The position numbers and the translations under genes are program-made. The notes under the pieces are model-generated. The model did no database searches. It was not told the DNA's origin and saw nothing but the letters and a program-made list of their open reading frames with translations. A stretch of 64,000 nt of DNA from contig NZ_CP134196.1 in NCBI RefSeq assembly GCF_031585635.1, positions 2,046,001 to 2,110,000 of the forward strand, written 5' to 3'. Origin of the DNA: Paraburkholderia sp. FT54 (GTDB taxonomy: Bacteria > Pseudomonadota > Gammaproteobacteria > Burkholderiales > Burkholderiaceae). Below, piece after piece: positions 18,228-27,285 of the stretch (within the stretch, counting starts at the first letter, position 1; each line of letters starts with the position of its first letter).

Positions 18228-19109
18228 TTACGCTTTGCCGTTGGCGCCGCCTATCGCATTGAGTTCCGCGCACACTTCGGCGGACAATTTCAATTGCGAC
18301 GCCTGCAGATTTTCACGCAGATGCCCGAGCGTCGACGTGCCGGGGATCAGCAGAATGTTAGGTGCCCGATGCAACAGCCACGCGAGTGCCACCTGCATCG
18401 GCGTCGCGCCGAGTGTTTGCGCGATGCTGGACAGCGCCGACGACTGAATCGGCGTGAAGCCGCCCAATGGGAAGAACGGCACATACGCAATCCCCTTCTC
18501 TGCGAGTTCGCCAATTAGCGCGTCGTCCTCGCGGTGAACCAGGTTGTAATGGTTCTGCACGCAGACGATCTCCGCGATGCGCTGCGCTTCCGCAATCTGC
18601 GTCGCGGTCGCGTTGCTCAAGCCGATGTGGCGCACGAGTCCGCGGCGTTGAAGCTCGGCGAGCGCCGTGACCTGCTTTTCGATCGATCCTTCAGCGGGCG
18701 CGTGCACGTCGCCCATCATCCTCATGTTGACGATCTCCAGCACATCGAGGCCGAGATTGCGCAGATTGTCGTGCACGCCACGCTCGATATCGTCCGGTTC
18801 GAGCGCCGGCAGCCACGCACCGTCGCTGCCACGCACCGCGCCCACCTTGGTGACGATCACGAGGTCGTCGGGATAAGGATGCAGCGCTTCGCGGATCAAC
18901 TGGTTGGTAATGTGCGGCCCGTAAAAGTCGCTCGTATCGATGTGATTGACGCCTGCCGCCACCGCCTCGCGCAGCACGGCGATTGCGGCGTCGCGGTCCT
19001 TCGGCGCCCCGAACACGCCGGGGCCGGCGAGTTGCATGGCGCCGTAGCCCATGCGGCGCACGGGATGGCCGGCCAGCGGGAAGATGTCCGTGGTGGTGAG
19101 ATTCGACAT
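18228..19109 (-). CDS. Aldo/keto reductase (YdbC/PdxI-like)
   Basis: A 293-residue aldo/keto reductase with a TIM-barrel fold and NADPH dependence expected. Visible landmarks are GYGAMQLAG at the N-terminus, HIDTSDFYGP with the catalytic Asp and Tyr, VTKVG with the catalytic Lys, IGLSNATATQI, and the cofactor-binding IPGTSTLGHLREN near the end. The His usually found in the tetrad is replaced in IVNMRMMGD, a variant I associate with the E. coli YdbC (PdxI, pyridoxal reductase) branch; pyridoxal as substrate is therefore a reasonable guess only. A CAAGGAGCG ribosome site precedes the ATG. It is divergent from a LysR regulator that probably controls it. Confidence 0.88.
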   Translation of the reverse strand: MSNLTTTDIFPLAGHPVRRMGYGAMQLAGPGVFGAPKDRDAAIAVLREAVAAGVNHIDTSDFYGPHITNQLIREALHPYPDDLVIVTKVGAVRGSDGAWLPALEPDDIERGVHDNLRNLGLDVLEIVNMRMMGDVHAPAEGSIEKQVTALAELQRRGLVRHIGLSNATATQIAEAQRIAEIVCVQNHYNLVHREDDALIGELAEKGIAYVPFFPLGGFTPIQSSALSSIAQTLGATPMQVALAWLLHRAPNILLIPGTSTLGHLRENLQASQLKLSAEVCAELNAIGGANGKA

Positions 19110-19213
19110 GACACGCTCCTTGGTGAGTGGTTGAGCGCAAGTATGGACGTGGTTGCGTTGTTAAATAAAGCCGTCTAACGTGTACGGGTTGTTTATTAAT
19201 GTGCACAATCGCC

Positions 19214-20113
19214 ATGGAATTGAACGATCTCGCTGCATTCGTTTCGGTCGCCCGCGCAGGCGGCTTCCGCGACGCGGCGCGAACCAGCGGCGTGTCGGCG
19301 TCGAGTCTGAGCATCGCCGTGCGCCGTCTCGAGGCGAAGCTCGGTCTGCGCCTGCTCAACCGCACCACGCGCAGTGTCGCGCCGACCGAAGCCGGCTTGC
19401 GTCTCATCGAGAAGCTGACGCCGCTCTTCAGCGAGATGGAAGCGGCGCTGGATGTGCTGAACGTGTTCAGGGACAAGCCGGCCGGCACGCTCAAACTCAA
19501 TGTACCGTCGAGCGCCGCCCGGATCGTCTTGCCGGGCATCATCGCCGCATTCCTGAAGACGTATCCCGACATACGCGTCGAAGTCGTGGTCGAGGATGGT
19601 TTCGTCGACGTGCTGTCGATCGGCTGCGACGCCGGCATTCGCTATGACGAGCGGCTCGAGCAGGACATGATCGCGCTTCCGATCGGACCGCGCGTGCAAC
19701 GCTTCGCGACCGCCGCGGCGCCGGGCTATCTCGACGCGCACGGCCGTCCCGACCATCCCAGCGAATTACTTTCGCATGCATGCCTGCGCGGCCAGTTCGC
19801 CGGTGGCGCCATGCCGATCTGGTACTTCGAACGCGACGGCGAAGTGTTGCAACTGAATCCATCGGGACCGCTGCTGGTGCGGCCCGGCGCGGCGATCGAC
19901 CTCGCGGTCAGCGCGGCCGTCGCAGGCGTTGGGGTGGTGCATCTGTTCGAGGACATGCTTCGCCCGCATCTCGACAGTGGCGCATTGGAGCCGATTCTGG
20001 AGCCGTGGTGGCAGCGTTTTTCCGGCCCGTTTCTATACTACCCGGGGCGTCGTCATTTACCGGCGCCGTTGCGCGCGTTCGTCGATTTTTTGAAAGCGCT
20101 GAATGCAGCCTGA
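19214..20113 (+). CDS. LysR-family transcriptional regulator
   Basis: A regulator of 299 residues from this start. The N-terminal winged helix-turn-helix is clear (FVSVARAGGFRDAARTSGVS, then LSIAVRRLEAKLGLRLLNRT), followed by a two-lobed effector domain from about residue 90. It resembles the branch with the PAGTLKLNVP linker that often controls oxidoreductases next door. I chose the ATG at 19214, giving MELNDLAAFV, which is the usual LysR beginning; an ATG at 19199 would add five residues and neither has a strong ribosome site. It is divergent from the aldo/keto reductase gene, with about 100 bases between, the usual arrangement for autoregulation and control of the neighbour. The inducer is unknown. 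Confidence 0.9.
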   Translation: MELNDLAAFVSVARAGGFRDAARTSGVSASSLSIAVRRLEAKLGLRLLNRTTRSVAPTEAGLRLIEKLTPLFSEMEAALDVLNVFRDKPAGTLKLNVPSSAARIVLPGIIAAFLKTYPDIRVEVVVEDGFVDVLSIGCDAGIRYDERLEQDMIALPIGPRVQRFATAAAPGYLDAHGRPDHPSELLSHACLRGQFAGGAMPIWYFERDGEVLQLNPSGPLLVRPGAAIDLAVSAAVAGVGVVHLFEDMLRPHLDSGALEPILEPWWQRFSGPFLYYPGRRHLPAPLRAFVDFLKALNAA

Positions 20114-20217
20114 TACGAGCCGCGAGAGAAATTCGCGGAGGGCGATATTGCCGATCATCAAGGAGGCGACACGCACGATTCGGAAGAAACTGCCCATTGC
20201 AGCGAATCCATCAACAG

Positions 20218-20577
20218 CTAATGCCGTTGCCGGCACAGTTTCGCAACCGTCGTCAAAAAGAGCTCCGCGCCCACCGGCTTTCTCAAGCAGACATCCCAGT
20301 TCCTGACCGCGCCCTCGGGCGGGGGAACAGCGGTATGCATGAGAATCGGCACTTTGGCGAGCTCAGGTATCGCCTTAAGCCGTCGGCACAATTCAGGGCC
20401 GTCCATAAGCGGCATCATCCAGTCGGTAATGATCAAGGCGGGAACACGGGTTGCGGCACGCACAACCGCCTCCACGCCGTTGCTTGCGCAACCGACTTCG
20501 TAACCTTCGTTCTCGAGTATCAGGCGCCACGCCGCCAGGATTTCGGGCTCGTCGTCCACCAGCAAGATTGAGTGCAT
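20218..20577 (-). CDS. Single-domain response regulator (CheY-like)
   Basis: A 119-residue receiver protein with no output domain. The acidic pocket is in LLVDDEPEIL, the phospho-acceptor Asp in IITDWMMPLMDGPE (about residue 52), a Thr in MHTAVPPPEG and the Lys in CLRKPVGAEL. All active residues are present. It is transcribed away from the histidine kinase gene at 20860 with about 280 bases between them, which suggests that the two form a two-component pair under shared control. As there is no DNA-binding or enzymatic domain, output must be through protein contact or onward phosphotransfer. Confidence 0.9.
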   Translation of the reverse strand: MHSILLVDDEPEILAAWRLILENEGYEVGCASNGVEAVVRAATRVPALIITDWMMPLMDGPELCRRLKAIPELAKVPILMHTAVPPPEGAVRNWDVCLRKPVGAELFLTTVAKLCRQRH

Positions 20578-20859
20578 CAGGGGCCGCCGGGGTTAAACGT
20601 TCGAGTAGCGTTATTGTCGTCTGCTCATAACGCCGCAAGAGGTGTTCCACAATCCCCGATTGCGGTGTTAATGTTGCGAATAATCGGCTGCGGCGACGCT
20701 TTATGAGCACGCGAAAGGCGCAGAGCTTGCCAGCAAGCCTTCAATCGACTCCAGCCGAAAGTACCTGTCCGGTGAGACACGCCATGTGCCTCCAGTCCGA
20801 CGCGCCCGGGTGGGTTCAAGCCTCTGTATGTTGTAGAAACTTCACCCCAATGCGCCATC

Positions 20860-22077
20860 ATGACCGACACACGTGTTTACCCGCTGCGCAATTTTGCTGA
20901 CTTCGTTCGCGCGGAACGGAGCCGCCTCACCGAGCAATGGATGAATGCCGTATTCGGCGACACCGACCTCGTCGAAGCGGACAAGCTCACTTATCAGCAA
21001 CTCGCGGATCATCTGCCGGAAATTCTCGAAGGATTGTGCGCGGCGCTCGATGTCGAAGATCTCGAACGGGTCGAAACGGCCATCGAGCGCGAAGCGAGAA
21101 AACATGGCAAGGTCCGCTGGCGCCAGGGCTATCGTATCGAGGAGCTCGTGCGCGAACTCGATCTCTTCGATCAGGTGCTCGCCGAGGCGCTCGAAGAATT
21201 CGCCAGGCTCGACAGCACGTTCACGCGCCGTCATGAAAGCCGGGCACGGCGCCTGATCGCCGAAACATTCAGCATGGTCACGCTCACGTCGATCAAGGAA
21301 GTGGTGAGCGAACGGGACCGCAAGATCGACGAGTACACCGGGCGGCTCGAGCGCGCCAATCACGAGCTGATGCTCAAGCAGCGGCTGGTGAGCGACCTGT
21401 ACGAGTCGCGCATGCAGATCACCCGCAGCGTGGTCCACGATCTGCGCAATTTTCTGAACACGTTTTCCATTGCGTTGCAGTTGATCGCGCGTGCGCCTGC
21501 AAAGGCCGAAACGGCATTGACGCTGGCGAACCGTCAGGCCACCGACATGAAGCAGCTTGTCGATCAGATGGTCGAGTACTCGGTGGTGCTCGGCGACGGC
21601 GCCCCGCTCGCACTCGAACAGGTCGAACTGCGCGAGCTGTACGATGAACTCGTCACCTCGTCGCGCCCATCGGTCGAGGCAAAAGGGCTCAGGTTACACG
21701 CGACGTTCGATCCCGCGTTGACTGCTGTCACATCCAATCGTCTCAAGCTCAAACAGATTGCCGTCAATCTGCTTTCCAACGCGACCAAGTACACGAAGTC
21801 GGGGGAAATCGAACTCAACTTTACGATGGCCGATACGGAGCACTGGTTGATTCGCGTCTCGGATACCGGCGTGGGCATCGCGCCTTCGGACGCGCAACGC
21901 GTATTCGATGAATTCGAGCGCGCCGCCGGCGAAGATATTCCCGGCACGGGCCTCGGGCTCGCCATCGTCAAGGAACTGTGCCGTGTGTTGGACGGGCACA
22001 TCGATTTCGTCTCGCACGAAGGTGTGGGCACGACATTCGAGATCCGCTTTCCGCTGGCGCTTGCGGAGCCGCAATAG
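20860..22077 (+). CDS. Cytosolic sensor histidine kinase with RsbRD-like N-terminal domain
   Basis: A 405-residue histidine kinase without membrane segments. The N-terminal 140 residues or so form a helical domain (LTEQWMNAVFGDTDLVEADK, LADHLPEILEGLCAALD, WRQGYRIEELVRELDLFDQV) of the type annotated as RsbT co-antagonist RsbRD N-terminal. A coiled coil (about 140-185) leads to a HisKA region with SVVHDLRNFLNTF (His near 193) and an ATPase domain with NLLSNATKYT, DTGVGIAP and GTGLGLAIVKEL. The mix of a stressosome-like sensor domain and kinase recurs in proteobacteria with unknown signals. A divergent receiver gene lies upstream, and an acetyltransferase pseudogene follows. Confidence 0.9.
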   Translation: MTDTRVYPLRNFADFVRAERSRLTEQWMNAVFGDTDLVEADKLTYQQLADHLPEILEGLCAALDVEDLERVETAIEREARKHGKVRWRQGYRIEELVRELDLFDQVLAEALEEFARLDSTFTRRHESRARRLIAETFSMVTLTSIKEVVSERDRKIDEYTGRLERANHELMLKQRLVSDLYESRMQITRSVVHDLRNFLNTFSIALQLIARAPAKAETALTLANRQATDMKQLVDQMVEYSVVLGDGAPLALEQVELRELYDELVTSSRPSVEAKGLRLHATFDPALTAVTSNRLKLKQIAVNLLSNATKYTKSGEIELNFTMADTEHWLIRVSDTGVGIAPSDAQRVFDEFERAAGEDIPGTGLGLAIVKELCRVLDGHIDFVSHEGVGTTFEIRFPLALAEPQ

Positions 22078-22100
22078 GACCACACGATCAACGAACACCC

Positions 22101-22400
22101 ATGATCCAGATCACGACCGCCCAATTCCCGCAGCAACTGGATGCGGTCCAGGCCATCTTCCGCGAATATGCCGGGAGCCTGGGCATCGATCTCAGCTTCC
22201 AGAACTTCGAGTCCGAGCTTGCCGACTTGCCGGGCAATTTCGCGCCGCCGTGAGGCCGGGTTCTTCTCGCCCACAACGATGAGGCACGCATCGGCTGCGT
22301 CGCCATGCGGCCTCTAGACGATACGACCTGGAAATGAAGCGGCTCCATGTCCGTCCGTCGGGTCGAGGTCTGCAGGCCGGCAGACAATATGCGCCGCGTG
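22101..22400 (+). pseudogene. Broken GNAT acetyltransferase gene
   Basis: The first frame, from ATG at 22101, encodes a normal GNAT N-terminus (about 50 residues, including AVQAIFREYAGSLGIDLSFQ) and stops at TGA 22251-22253. The next part of the fold continues in another frame: VLLAHNDEARIGCVAMRPLD, the central strands. A third frame then carries EMKRLHVRPSGRGLQAGR, the acetyl-CoA-binding loop region. At least two frameshifts are therefore needed, and the C-terminal third (helix and last strands) is missing before the sequence runs into the next gene. It was probably once co-transcribed with the kinase gene ending 23 bases upstream. Confidence 0.72.
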
Positions 22401-22424
22401 TGGCATGAGCAGCGTGACCGGCGC

Positions 22425-22778
22425 TCACCCCTCTAATCCGCCCCGTCCGCTGCCGCCTGTCGACAAACATCCGCTCATCGCGCCGCCCCTGTCGCTCAGC
22501 CCGCGCACGACCACCTCGGATGATTTGCCATCACGTCGCGCCAATTCCGCCAGGTCGAGCAACGCGGCGTAGCGAGCGGAGCATTCTTGCGACGACTCAC
22601 TCGCTCCACGCGTATCGGTTGGTACGACGCAGACGCTCATCGCAATCGCGATCCCCGCGGCGACTACGATCGCTGCCAACGCGCCTGCTTTGTAGAACCG
22701 CCGTGTCGACGAACCATCCAAAGCCGATCGGCACGTTTTAACTGTCGCGCGAGATTTGATTCGCATGGCAGTGCCCAT
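22425..22778 (-). CDS. Small exported or membrane-anchored protein coupled to upstream secreted protein
   Basis: A 117-residue protein with a basic N-terminus and one hydrophobic segment at about residues 30-51 (AGALAAIVVAAGIAIAMSVC), which is either a membrane anchor or an uncleaved signal. A short polar domain with two or three Cys follows (ESSQECSARYAALLDLAELA), ending in a glycine/serine-rich tail. The start ATG at 22778 overlaps the stop of the upstream gene as ATGA, so translation is very likely coupled; a second ATG at 22766 is possible. I recognise no family. Context suggests that it works with the glycine/threonine-rich secreted protein encoded just before it, perhaps in its anchoring or export. 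Confidence 0.6.
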   Translation of the reverse strand: MGTAMRIKSRATVKTCRSALDGSSTRRFYKAGALAAIVVAAGIAIAMSVCVVPTDTRGASESSQECSARYAALLDLAELARRDGKSSEVVVRGLSDRGGAMSGCLSTGGSGRGGLEG

Positions 22779-23854
22779 CAGGCCCAGTGCGCCGGCACCC
22801 AGACGCGCCCGACCCAGTGGCCCGGCACCCACACGGCCGGACGCGGCGCCGGCGCGACATAGACGACCCGTGGAGCGACATACACGGCAGGCGGCGGGGG
22901 CGGCGGTGCGTAGACCACCGGCGGCCGCACATAAGCAGCCGGCGGCGCGACCACGACCGGTGCGGGCGTCACGACAACCGGCTTCGGCGTCACCACCACT
23001 GGCGGCGGCACCACCACCGGAGCAGGCGTCACCACCACCGGAGGCGGCGGCACGTACGCAACCGGCGGCGCAACCACCACCGGCTTCGGCGCCACCACTA
23101 CCGTCGTGCCGCCTGTCGCGACGACACCCGTGGTCGCCACGACTGTCCCGCTCGACGTCACCGTATTTCCGTGCGTGCCCGTGACGCTCGTCGAGGTCGT
23201 CACGACGCCCGGTGCCACACGCGTGGCCGAACCGGAGTGATTGACGGATCCACCATCCGAGCCGGTCACGGTGCCCGAGCGCGAGCACGTCGAGCCGGCG
23301 CAATTCGTCGACGCCGAATGGTTGACGGTGTTGCCGTTCGAACCCGTCACCGATCCCGACGACGAATACTGCCCCGCACCGGTCTTCGTGACATCGCCCG
23401 ACGTGGTGGCCGTCTTGCCGTCCGGTCCCGTGAGCGTGCCGGTGTGCGAGCAGGTGCCGCCGGCGCAGTTGGTGTCGCCCGCATGCTGGACGGAGTTGCC
23501 GTAACGTCCGGTCGCGGTGCCCGAATTCGAGAACTGTCCCGGCGCATTGCGCGTCACCGTGCCGGTGTTGGTGGCGAGGCCGCCGTAGGGGCCGGCGACG
23601 CCGCCCGCATGCGAGCAGCTGCCACCGCCGCACGAGCCGTAACGCGCGCCGTTGTATGTGCCGCGCGAGGTGTACGCCGTGCCGTGTTGCGACCAGGCGA
23701 ACGCCGAGGCGCTACCGAGCGCGAGCACGGCGACCGTGGCGGAGAGCACGAGCTTGCGCAACGCGCCGCGGGCGGATGAAGGGGTTGCCACCGAGTCACA
23801 AGCAGAGACACAAACAGCGGCAGTGGCCGGGACGACGAACGAACGATTTTTCAC
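22778..23854 (-). CDS. Secreted Thr/Ser/Gly-rich repeat protein with proline-valine tail and YXWGXW-like end
   Basis: A 358-residue exported protein. After a signal-like hydrophobic stretch (about residues 33-53, LVLSATVAVLALGSASAFAW) comes a repeat region (about 60-235) in which units such as TGRYGNSVQHAGDTNCAGG recur with paired Cys (NCAGGTC, NCAGSTC). A low-complexity Pro/Val segment (about 240-330; PKPVVVAPP, TPAPVVV) follows and then WVPGHWVGRVWVPAHW, like the YXWGXW motif of envelope proteins. GTG at 23854 was taken as start because AAGGA lies 8 bases before it. The repeat part is compatible with a beta-rich surface fibre, the tail with crossing or binding the cell wall. Function is unknown. 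Confidence 0.78.
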   Translation of the reverse strand: MKNRSFVVPATAAVCVSACDSVATPSSARGALRKLVLSATVAVLALGSASAFAWSQHGTAYTSRGTYNGARYGSCGGGSCSHAGGVAGPYGGLATNTGTVTRNAPGQFSNSGTATGRYGNSVQHAGDTNCAGGTCSHTGTLTGPDGKTATTSGDVTKTGAGQYSSSGSVTGSNGNTVNHSASTNCAGSTCSRSGTVTGSDGGSVNHSGSATRVAPGVVTTSTSVTGTHGNTVTSSGTVVATTGVVATGGTTVVVAPKPVVVAPPVAYVPPPPVVVTPAPVVVPPPVVVTPKPVVVTPAPVVVAPPAAYVRPPVVYAPPPPPPAVYVAPRVVYVAPAPRPAVWVPGHWVGRVWVPAHWA

Positions 23855-24139
23855 GGTATGTCCTTCTTGGATTCGGGCCACTGTGTCACTGCTGCGTGGC
23901 GACGAAACGGACTATAGAAGGACGCGTCGACATAATCGACAAGGAAGATATGTCACCCTGTTTCATCACAAGCAAGCCCCGTGTGACAAGGGTTTTCGGG
24001 CGTTTCCGGCGCCGCGCGACATATTTCGACATAGATTGTTGCGGGGGAAACAGCGGACCGGCCTCGCTTCCGTACGGCGACGTTGCCGCTCCCGGCTCTC
24101 GTCTACGACAGGAAGCGAGGGCGGCAATCGTTCTTCATA

Positions 24140-25126
24140 TCATTGCGTTGCACGCGCCATGGCGACATCGGCGGTCCGGTCCGCCTGATACGACGAGCGC
24201 ACCAGCGGTCCCGCCACGACTTCGCGAAAACCCATCTCCAATCCCGCGTCGCGCCAGGCGTCGAACTGTTGCGGCGTCACATAGCGCCGCACCGGCATAT
24301 GAAAACGCGACGGCGCGAGATACTGCCCGATCGTCAGGATGTCCACGCGATGCGCGCGCAGGTCGCGCATCGCGTCGAGCAGTTCTTCGTCGGATTCCCC
24401 CAGTCCGGCCATCAACCCTGACTTGGTCAGCATCGTCGCGTTCGCCTGTTTGACACGCGCGAGCAGTTGCAGCGAGCCCTGATAATCCGAGCCCGCGCGC
24501 GCGGCGCGATATAAAGCAGGCACCGTCTCCAGATTGTGATTGAAGACATCCGGCCACGCGTGCGAAAGCGCCTGTAACGCCCGCTCGACGCGTCCACGGA
24601 AATCCGGCGTCAGCACTTCAACCCGAATGCCCGGCACGCGCTCGCGCAGCAACGCGACGCAGCGGGCAAAATGCGCCGCGCCGCCGTCACGCAGATCATC
24701 GCGATCCACCGACGTCACCACGACGTAGCGCAAGCCGAGCGCCGCCACGGCATCCGCTAACCGCGCGGGCTCCCCTTCGTCGAGCGGCGCAGGACGGCCG
24801 TGCGCGACGTCGCAGAACGCACAGCGCCGCGTGCAGATGCCGCCCATGATCATGAACGTCGCGGTGTGCCGCGCAAAACATTCGCCGATGTTCGGACACA
24901 TCGCCTCCTCGCACACGGAATGCAAACGATGCTCGCGCAGGATCGCCGCAATGCCGGCGACCGTCTCGCTCATCATCGGCTTCGCGCGCAGCCACGGCGG
25001 CTTCGACAAGACTTCGCCGTGCGTGGCCGGCACGATCTTCACCGGAATCCGTGCGAGCTTGTCAGCGCTGCGCTTGCCGTGCTGACCGAGCGCGGTGACG
25101 CTGTCGCCATGCAATGCGGCGTCCAT
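24140..25126 (-). CDS. lipA: Lipoyl synthase, aco-linked copy
   Basis: A 328-residue lipoyl synthase, the radical-SAM enzyme that inserts two sulphur atoms into octanoyl groups on E2 subunits. The auxiliary iron-sulphur cluster motif [12 protein letters not shown] (CX4CX5C) and the radical-SAM motif CTRRCAFC (CX3CX2C) are both present, as is the C-terminal RSSY (in VRSSYQAD) that ligates the auxiliary cluster. It follows acoC with one base between stop and start, so it belongs to the acetoin operon. That makes it probably a second, dedicated copy that lipoylates AcoC, with a housekeeping lipA elsewhere; the latter is inferred, as no lipB is seen here. Confidence 0.96.
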   Translation of the reverse strand: MDAALHGDSVTALGQHGKRSADKLARIPVKIVPATHGEVLSKPPWLRAKPMMSETVAGIAAILREHRLHSVCEEAMCPNIGECFARHTATFMIMGGICTRRCAFCDVAHGRPAPLDEGEPARLADAVAALGLRYVVVTSVDRDDLRDGGAAHFARCVALLRERVPGIRVEVLTPDFRGRVERALQALSHAWPDVFNHNLETVPALYRAARAGSDYQGSLQLLARVKQANATMLTKSGLMAGLGESDEELLDAMRDLRAHRVDILTIGQYLAPSRFHMPVRRYVTPQQFDAWRDAGLEMGFREVVAGPLVRSSYQADRTADVAMARATQ

Positions 25127-25127
25127 T

Positions 25128-26240
25128 TCAGCGCCCCAGAAAATCGTTGAGCAGACGATTCACTTCGGAGGCCGCCTCCATCTGCACCATATGCCCCTTG
25201 CCGTCGAGCACATGAACGCGGATGTCGCCTTGCAGGTCCCGCGCATGCGCGGCCGGGATGATCTGATCCTGCGCGCCCCAGATCACCAGACTGCGCGGCG
25301 CGAGTTCCGCCAGCCGGTCACGATAGCTCGTGCGTTGCACGTTGCCATCGAACGCCGACGCCGCGATCTTGCGCAGCGCCTCGGGCACGCCTTCGAGCCG
25401 CTTGTACTTGACGATGTCCTCCACCAGTTGACGCGTCACGAGACCTGGGTCGGCGAAGAGTTTCGCCAACTGCGGCTTGAGCGCATTGCGATTGCTGCCC
25501 TCGGTAAAACCGTGGATGTAGTCACCGTTGATCTCCTTGCCCAAACCCACGCCCGAGATCAACGCCAATGAGGCCACGCGCCCTGGCGCTTTCGCCGCCA
25601 CGGTCATCGCGATCAACGCGCCCATGGAGTGGCCGATCAGATGCACGTTGTCGATGCCGCGATCGTCCATGAACGCAATCACGCTGTCCGCGAGTTCGTC
25701 GGCACTGCCGGTGTCGAGCGCCTTGCCGGATTCGCCATGACCCGGCAGATCCAGCGCCCACACGGCGCGCTGCGCGGCAAGGTCGGCATGATTGAACAAC
25801 CAGTTGTTCAGATCGCCGCCGAAGCCGTGAATCAGCAGCGCGGGCGTGCCGCCCTCGCCGAGTTTCAGATAGCGCACGGTGCGTCCGCCGATCTGCGTTT
25901 TCTCCGGTTGCGGGCCACTGTCGCCATCCGCCGACGTGGCCGGCACGAAGTCGCGTTGAAACGCTTCGACTTCCGAATCGATCTGCGCGTCCGGCGTCTC
26001 CGCGTCCGCGACCACCGCCAGCAACGCGCCGACCGGCAGCGTGTCGCCCTCCTGGGCGATCTGCCGGCGCAGGATGCCCTCGAACGCACACTCGACGCCT
26101 GACGAGATCTTGTCCGTTTCCACGTCGAGAATTTCGTCGCCCTTCACTACCTTGTCGCCGATGGCCTTGAGCCACCCGTTGACCTGTCCCTGCTCCATCG
26201 ACAAGCCCCATTTGGGCATCGTGATCATATGGATCGGCAT
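25128..26240 (-). CDS. acoC: Acetoin dehydrogenase E2, dihydrolipoyl acetyltransferase
   Basis: A 370-residue E2 component of the acetoin dehydrogenase complex. An N-terminal lipoyl domain (about residues 1-80) has the lipoylation Lys in [10 protein letters not shown]. The C-terminal part (about 110-370) is an alpha/beta-hydrolase fold with LLIHGFGGD, the nucleophile elbow IGHSMGA and a late GKGHMVQ histidine. This fusion is characteristic of AcoC and distinguishes it from pyruvate dehydrogenase E2. It accepts the acetyl unit from E1-bound acetoin and passes it to CoA. It lies 3 bases after acoB and overlaps nothing. No E3 gene is found in the cluster, so a general dihydrolipoamide dehydrogenase should serve. 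Confidence 0.95.
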   Translation of the reverse strand: MPIHMITMPKWGLSMEQGQVNGWLKAIGDKVVKGDEILDVETDKISSGVECAFEGILRRQIAQEGDTLPVGALLAVVADAETPDAQIDSEVEAFQRDFVPATSADGDSGPQPEKTQIGGRTVRYLKLGEGGTPALLIHGFGGDLNNWLFNHADLAAQRAVWALDLPGHGESGKALDTGSADELADSVIAFMDDRGIDNVHLIGHSMGALIAMTVAAKAPGRVASLALISGVGLGKEINGDYIHGFTEGSNRNALKPQLAKLFADPGLVTRQLVEDIVKYKRLEGVPEALRKIAASAFDGNVQRTSYRDRLAELAPRSLVIWGAQDQIIPAAHARDLQGDIRVHVLDGKGHMVQMEAASEVNRLLNDFLGR

Positions 26241-26243
26241 CGC

Positions 26244-27248
26244 TCAAGCCCTCACTTTCAGCACGGCGTCGGCGATCTGCGCGGCCGACGGGATATACAT
26301 GTCTTCGAGCACGCCGGCGAACGGCGCGGGCGTATGCGGCGCGGTCACCATTTCGATCGGCGCCTTGAGCGAGTGAAACGCGCGCTGCGCGATCAGTGCG
26401 GAAATGTCGGTGGCGATCGAGCAACGCGGATTCGCTTCGTCGACCACGACCACGCGTCCGGTGCGGTTCGCGCTTTCCAGTATGGTTTCTTCGTCGAGCG
26501 GCGAGGTCGTCCGCAAGTCGATCACCTCGACCTGGATGCCGTCCTTGGCGAGTTTTTCGGCGGCTTCGGTAGCGTAGTGCACCATGCGTCCGTAGGTGAC
26601 GACCGTCGCATCGTCGCCGTCACGCACTACGTTCGCCTCGCCGAACGGAATCGCATACGACTCTTCGGGCACGTCGCCCTCGCGGCTGTATAGCAACTTG
26701 TGCTCGCAGAAAATCACCGGATCGTTGTCGCGGATCGCCTGGATCAGCAGTCCCTTGGCGTCATACGGCGTCGACGGGCAGACTACTTTCAGTCCGGGAA
26801 TGTGCGTGAACAACGAAGTCAGCATCTGCGAATGCTGGGCCGCCGCGCGCAAGCCTGCGCCCTGCATCGCGCGGATCACGACCGGCGTGACCGCCTTGCC
26901 GCCGAACATGTAGCGGAACTTGGCGGCCTGGTTGAAGATCTGGTCGAAACACACACCCATGAAATCGATGAACATCAGCTCCGCGACCGGCCGCAGGCCG
27001 CAGGCCGCCGCGCCGACTGCCGCGCCGATATAGCCGCCTTCCGAGAGCGGCGTGTCGAGCACGCGCCCCGGATATTTGTGAAACAGTCCCTTCGTGACGC
27101 CGAGAACGCCGCCCCACGCGTCCTGTTCACCGGGCGATCCGGCGCCGCCCGCGTTGTCCTCGCCCATCACGATGACGGTTTCGTCACGGGCCATTTCCTG
27201 ACTCAGGGCTTCGTTGATTGCCTGAGAGAATGTGATCTTGCGTGCCAT
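26244..27248 (-). CDS. acoB: Acetoin dehydrogenase E1 beta subunit
   Basis: A 334-residue beta subunit of the thiamine-diphosphate-dependent E1 component, which cleaves acetoin to acetaldehyde and an acetyl unit. Landmarks are FSQAINEALSQEMARDETVI, GEDNAGGAGSPGEQDAWGG, the LDTPLSEGGYIGAAVGAA stretch and, in the C-terminal domain, VTYGRMVHYA and EVIDLRTTSPLDEETI. The GGAGSPGEQDAWGG insertion fits acetoin rather than pyruvate or branched-chain dehydrogenases. It follows acoA by 37 bases and precedes acoC by 3. It should form an alpha2beta2 enzyme with AcoA. Confidence 0.95.
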   Translation of the reverse strand: MARKITFSQAINEALSQEMARDETVIVMGEDNAGGAGSPGEQDAWGGVLGVTKGLFHKYPGRVLDTPLSEGGYIGAAVGAAACGLRPVAELMFIDFMGVCFDQIFNQAAKFRYMFGGKAVTPVVIRAMQGAGLRAAAQHSQMLTSLFTHIPGLKVVCPSTPYDAKGLLIQAIRDNDPVIFCEHKLLYSREGDVPEESYAIPFGEANVVRDGDDATVVTYGRMVHYATEAAEKLAKDGIQVEVIDLRTTSPLDEETILESANRTGRVVVVDEANPRCSIATDISALIAQRAFHSLKAPIEMVTAPHTPAPFAGVLEDMYIPSAAQIADAVLKVRA

Positions 27249-27285
27249 GTCTGTCTCCAGATTGTTCAGGTATCCAACGCGTGTG

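Noticed and set aside
22850..23110. Repeated CACCACCGG-type units that could suggest a CRISPR-like array
   Set aside because: Units are irregular, without spacers, and encode the Pro/Val segment of the secreted protein.
22779..23633. Upstream extension of the small membrane protein frame
   Set aside because: It runs through the repeat-protein gene in another frame and is low complexity; the ATG at 22778 gives a sensible protein.
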